Source: JAZGDL01 sp036477795 (GTDB taxonomy: Bacteria > Planctomycetota > Phycisphaerae > UBA1845). Taken from it: 6,110 bases of DNA. A program made the translations under genes and the position numbers. Where the stretch lies: positions 1 through 6,110 of the forward strand of contig JAZGDL010000463.1 in the NCBI GenBank assembly GCA_036477795.1, given 5' to 3'. A model generated the notes under the pieces. It did no database searches, was not told the DNA's origin, and saw nothing but the letters and a program-made list of their open reading frames with translations. Below, one piece after another: positions 5,952 through 6,110 of this stretch. Position 1 is the stretch's first letter; every line of letters begins with the position of its first letter.

Positions 5952-6110
5952 ACGGCGCCACCCACAAGGGACGGCGCCACCCACCAAGGGACGGCGCCAC
6001 CCACAAGGGACGGCGCCACCCACCAAGGGACGGCGCCACCCACAAGGGACGGCGCCACCCACCAAGGGACGGCGCCACCCACAAGGGACGGCGCCACCCA
6101 CAAGGGACGG
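5951..6110. repeat. Tandem array of 19/20-bp units, running off the window edge
   Basis: Eight complete head-to-tail units plus 5 bases of a ninth. The 19-bp form is GACGGCGCCACCCACAAGG; the 20-bp form has one extra C (CACCAAGG). Order of lengths from 5951: 19, 20, 19, 20, 19, 20, 19, 19. The first six are thus three 39-bp dimers. Apart from the extra C, units are identical, suggesting recent expansion. Each contains the GGCGCC palindrome. Because 39 is a multiple of three, all frames on the - strand stay open, giving artificial 13-residue repeats upstream of pgk. Confidence 0.92.

Noticed and set aside
5895..6101. N-terminal extension of Pgk through the tandem repeats (69 extra residues)
   Set aside because: The added residues only translate the 39-bp repeat, and the family N-terminus begins at MPKLSIDDIN (start at 5894).
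5951..6110. Tandem array as a CRISPR
   Set aside because: The units abut directly with no unique spacers, and the unit itself is only 19-20 bp.

Overview
The window looks like a piece of a GC-rich bacterial chromosome. It is probably from the Planctomycetota or a related, perhaps uncultured, lineage. That placement is an inference from three things: tandem alkaline-phosphatase-superfamily (AP-superfamily) lipoprotein-like genes, scattered short palindromes of the CCGGCTTCAGCCGG and TCCGCCGTAGGCGGA types, and the style of the phosphoglycerate kinase. No rRNA or other marker is present to prove it.

Left half (1-4193, + strand): a tightly packed run of four genes that reads as one operon entered part-way through. 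First is the C-terminal part of an AP-superfamily (type I phosphodiesterase-like) enzyme. A complete paralogue of it with a signal sequence follows, overlapping by 4 bases (ATGA). Four bases later comes a 61-residue ribbon-helix-helix-like protein with a perfect AAGGAG site. After 44 bases containing a hairpin comes a 314-residue membrane protein whose layout (membrane helix, basic cytosolic helical loop, membrane helix, extracytoplasmic domain, C-terminal helix) recalls the Oxa1/EMC3 (DUF106) group. Spacing suggests co-expression. The second hydrolase probably acts outside the cytoplasmic membrane. Its substrate, and the roles of the last two genes, cannot be read from sequence.

Middle (4194-4658): a gene-free region between convergent genes. 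Most of it (4210-4530, 321 bp) has the structure of a small non-autonomous mobile element: perfect 10-bp terminal inverted repeats (GGTTCATCCG) and a flanking 8-bp direct repeat (AAAGAATT). Inside are five short palindromes, four of them arranged as nested inverted pairs. One pair differs only by compensatory base changes that keep the stem. The rest of the gap (4539-4658) holds a strong 9-bp-stem hairpin at 4589-4609 and a 10-bp palindrome at 4626-4635. No RNA gene was recognised there.

Right half (4659-6110, - strand): a complete pgk (phosphoglycerate kinase, glycolysis). Its upstream region holds a GC-rich hairpin bracketed by an 8-bp direct repeat, then a tandem array of 19- and 20-bp units that mostly alternate (a 39-bp dimer) and run off the window edge. 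No clear sigma-70 promoter was seen for either transcription unit; the operon promoter lies outside the window.
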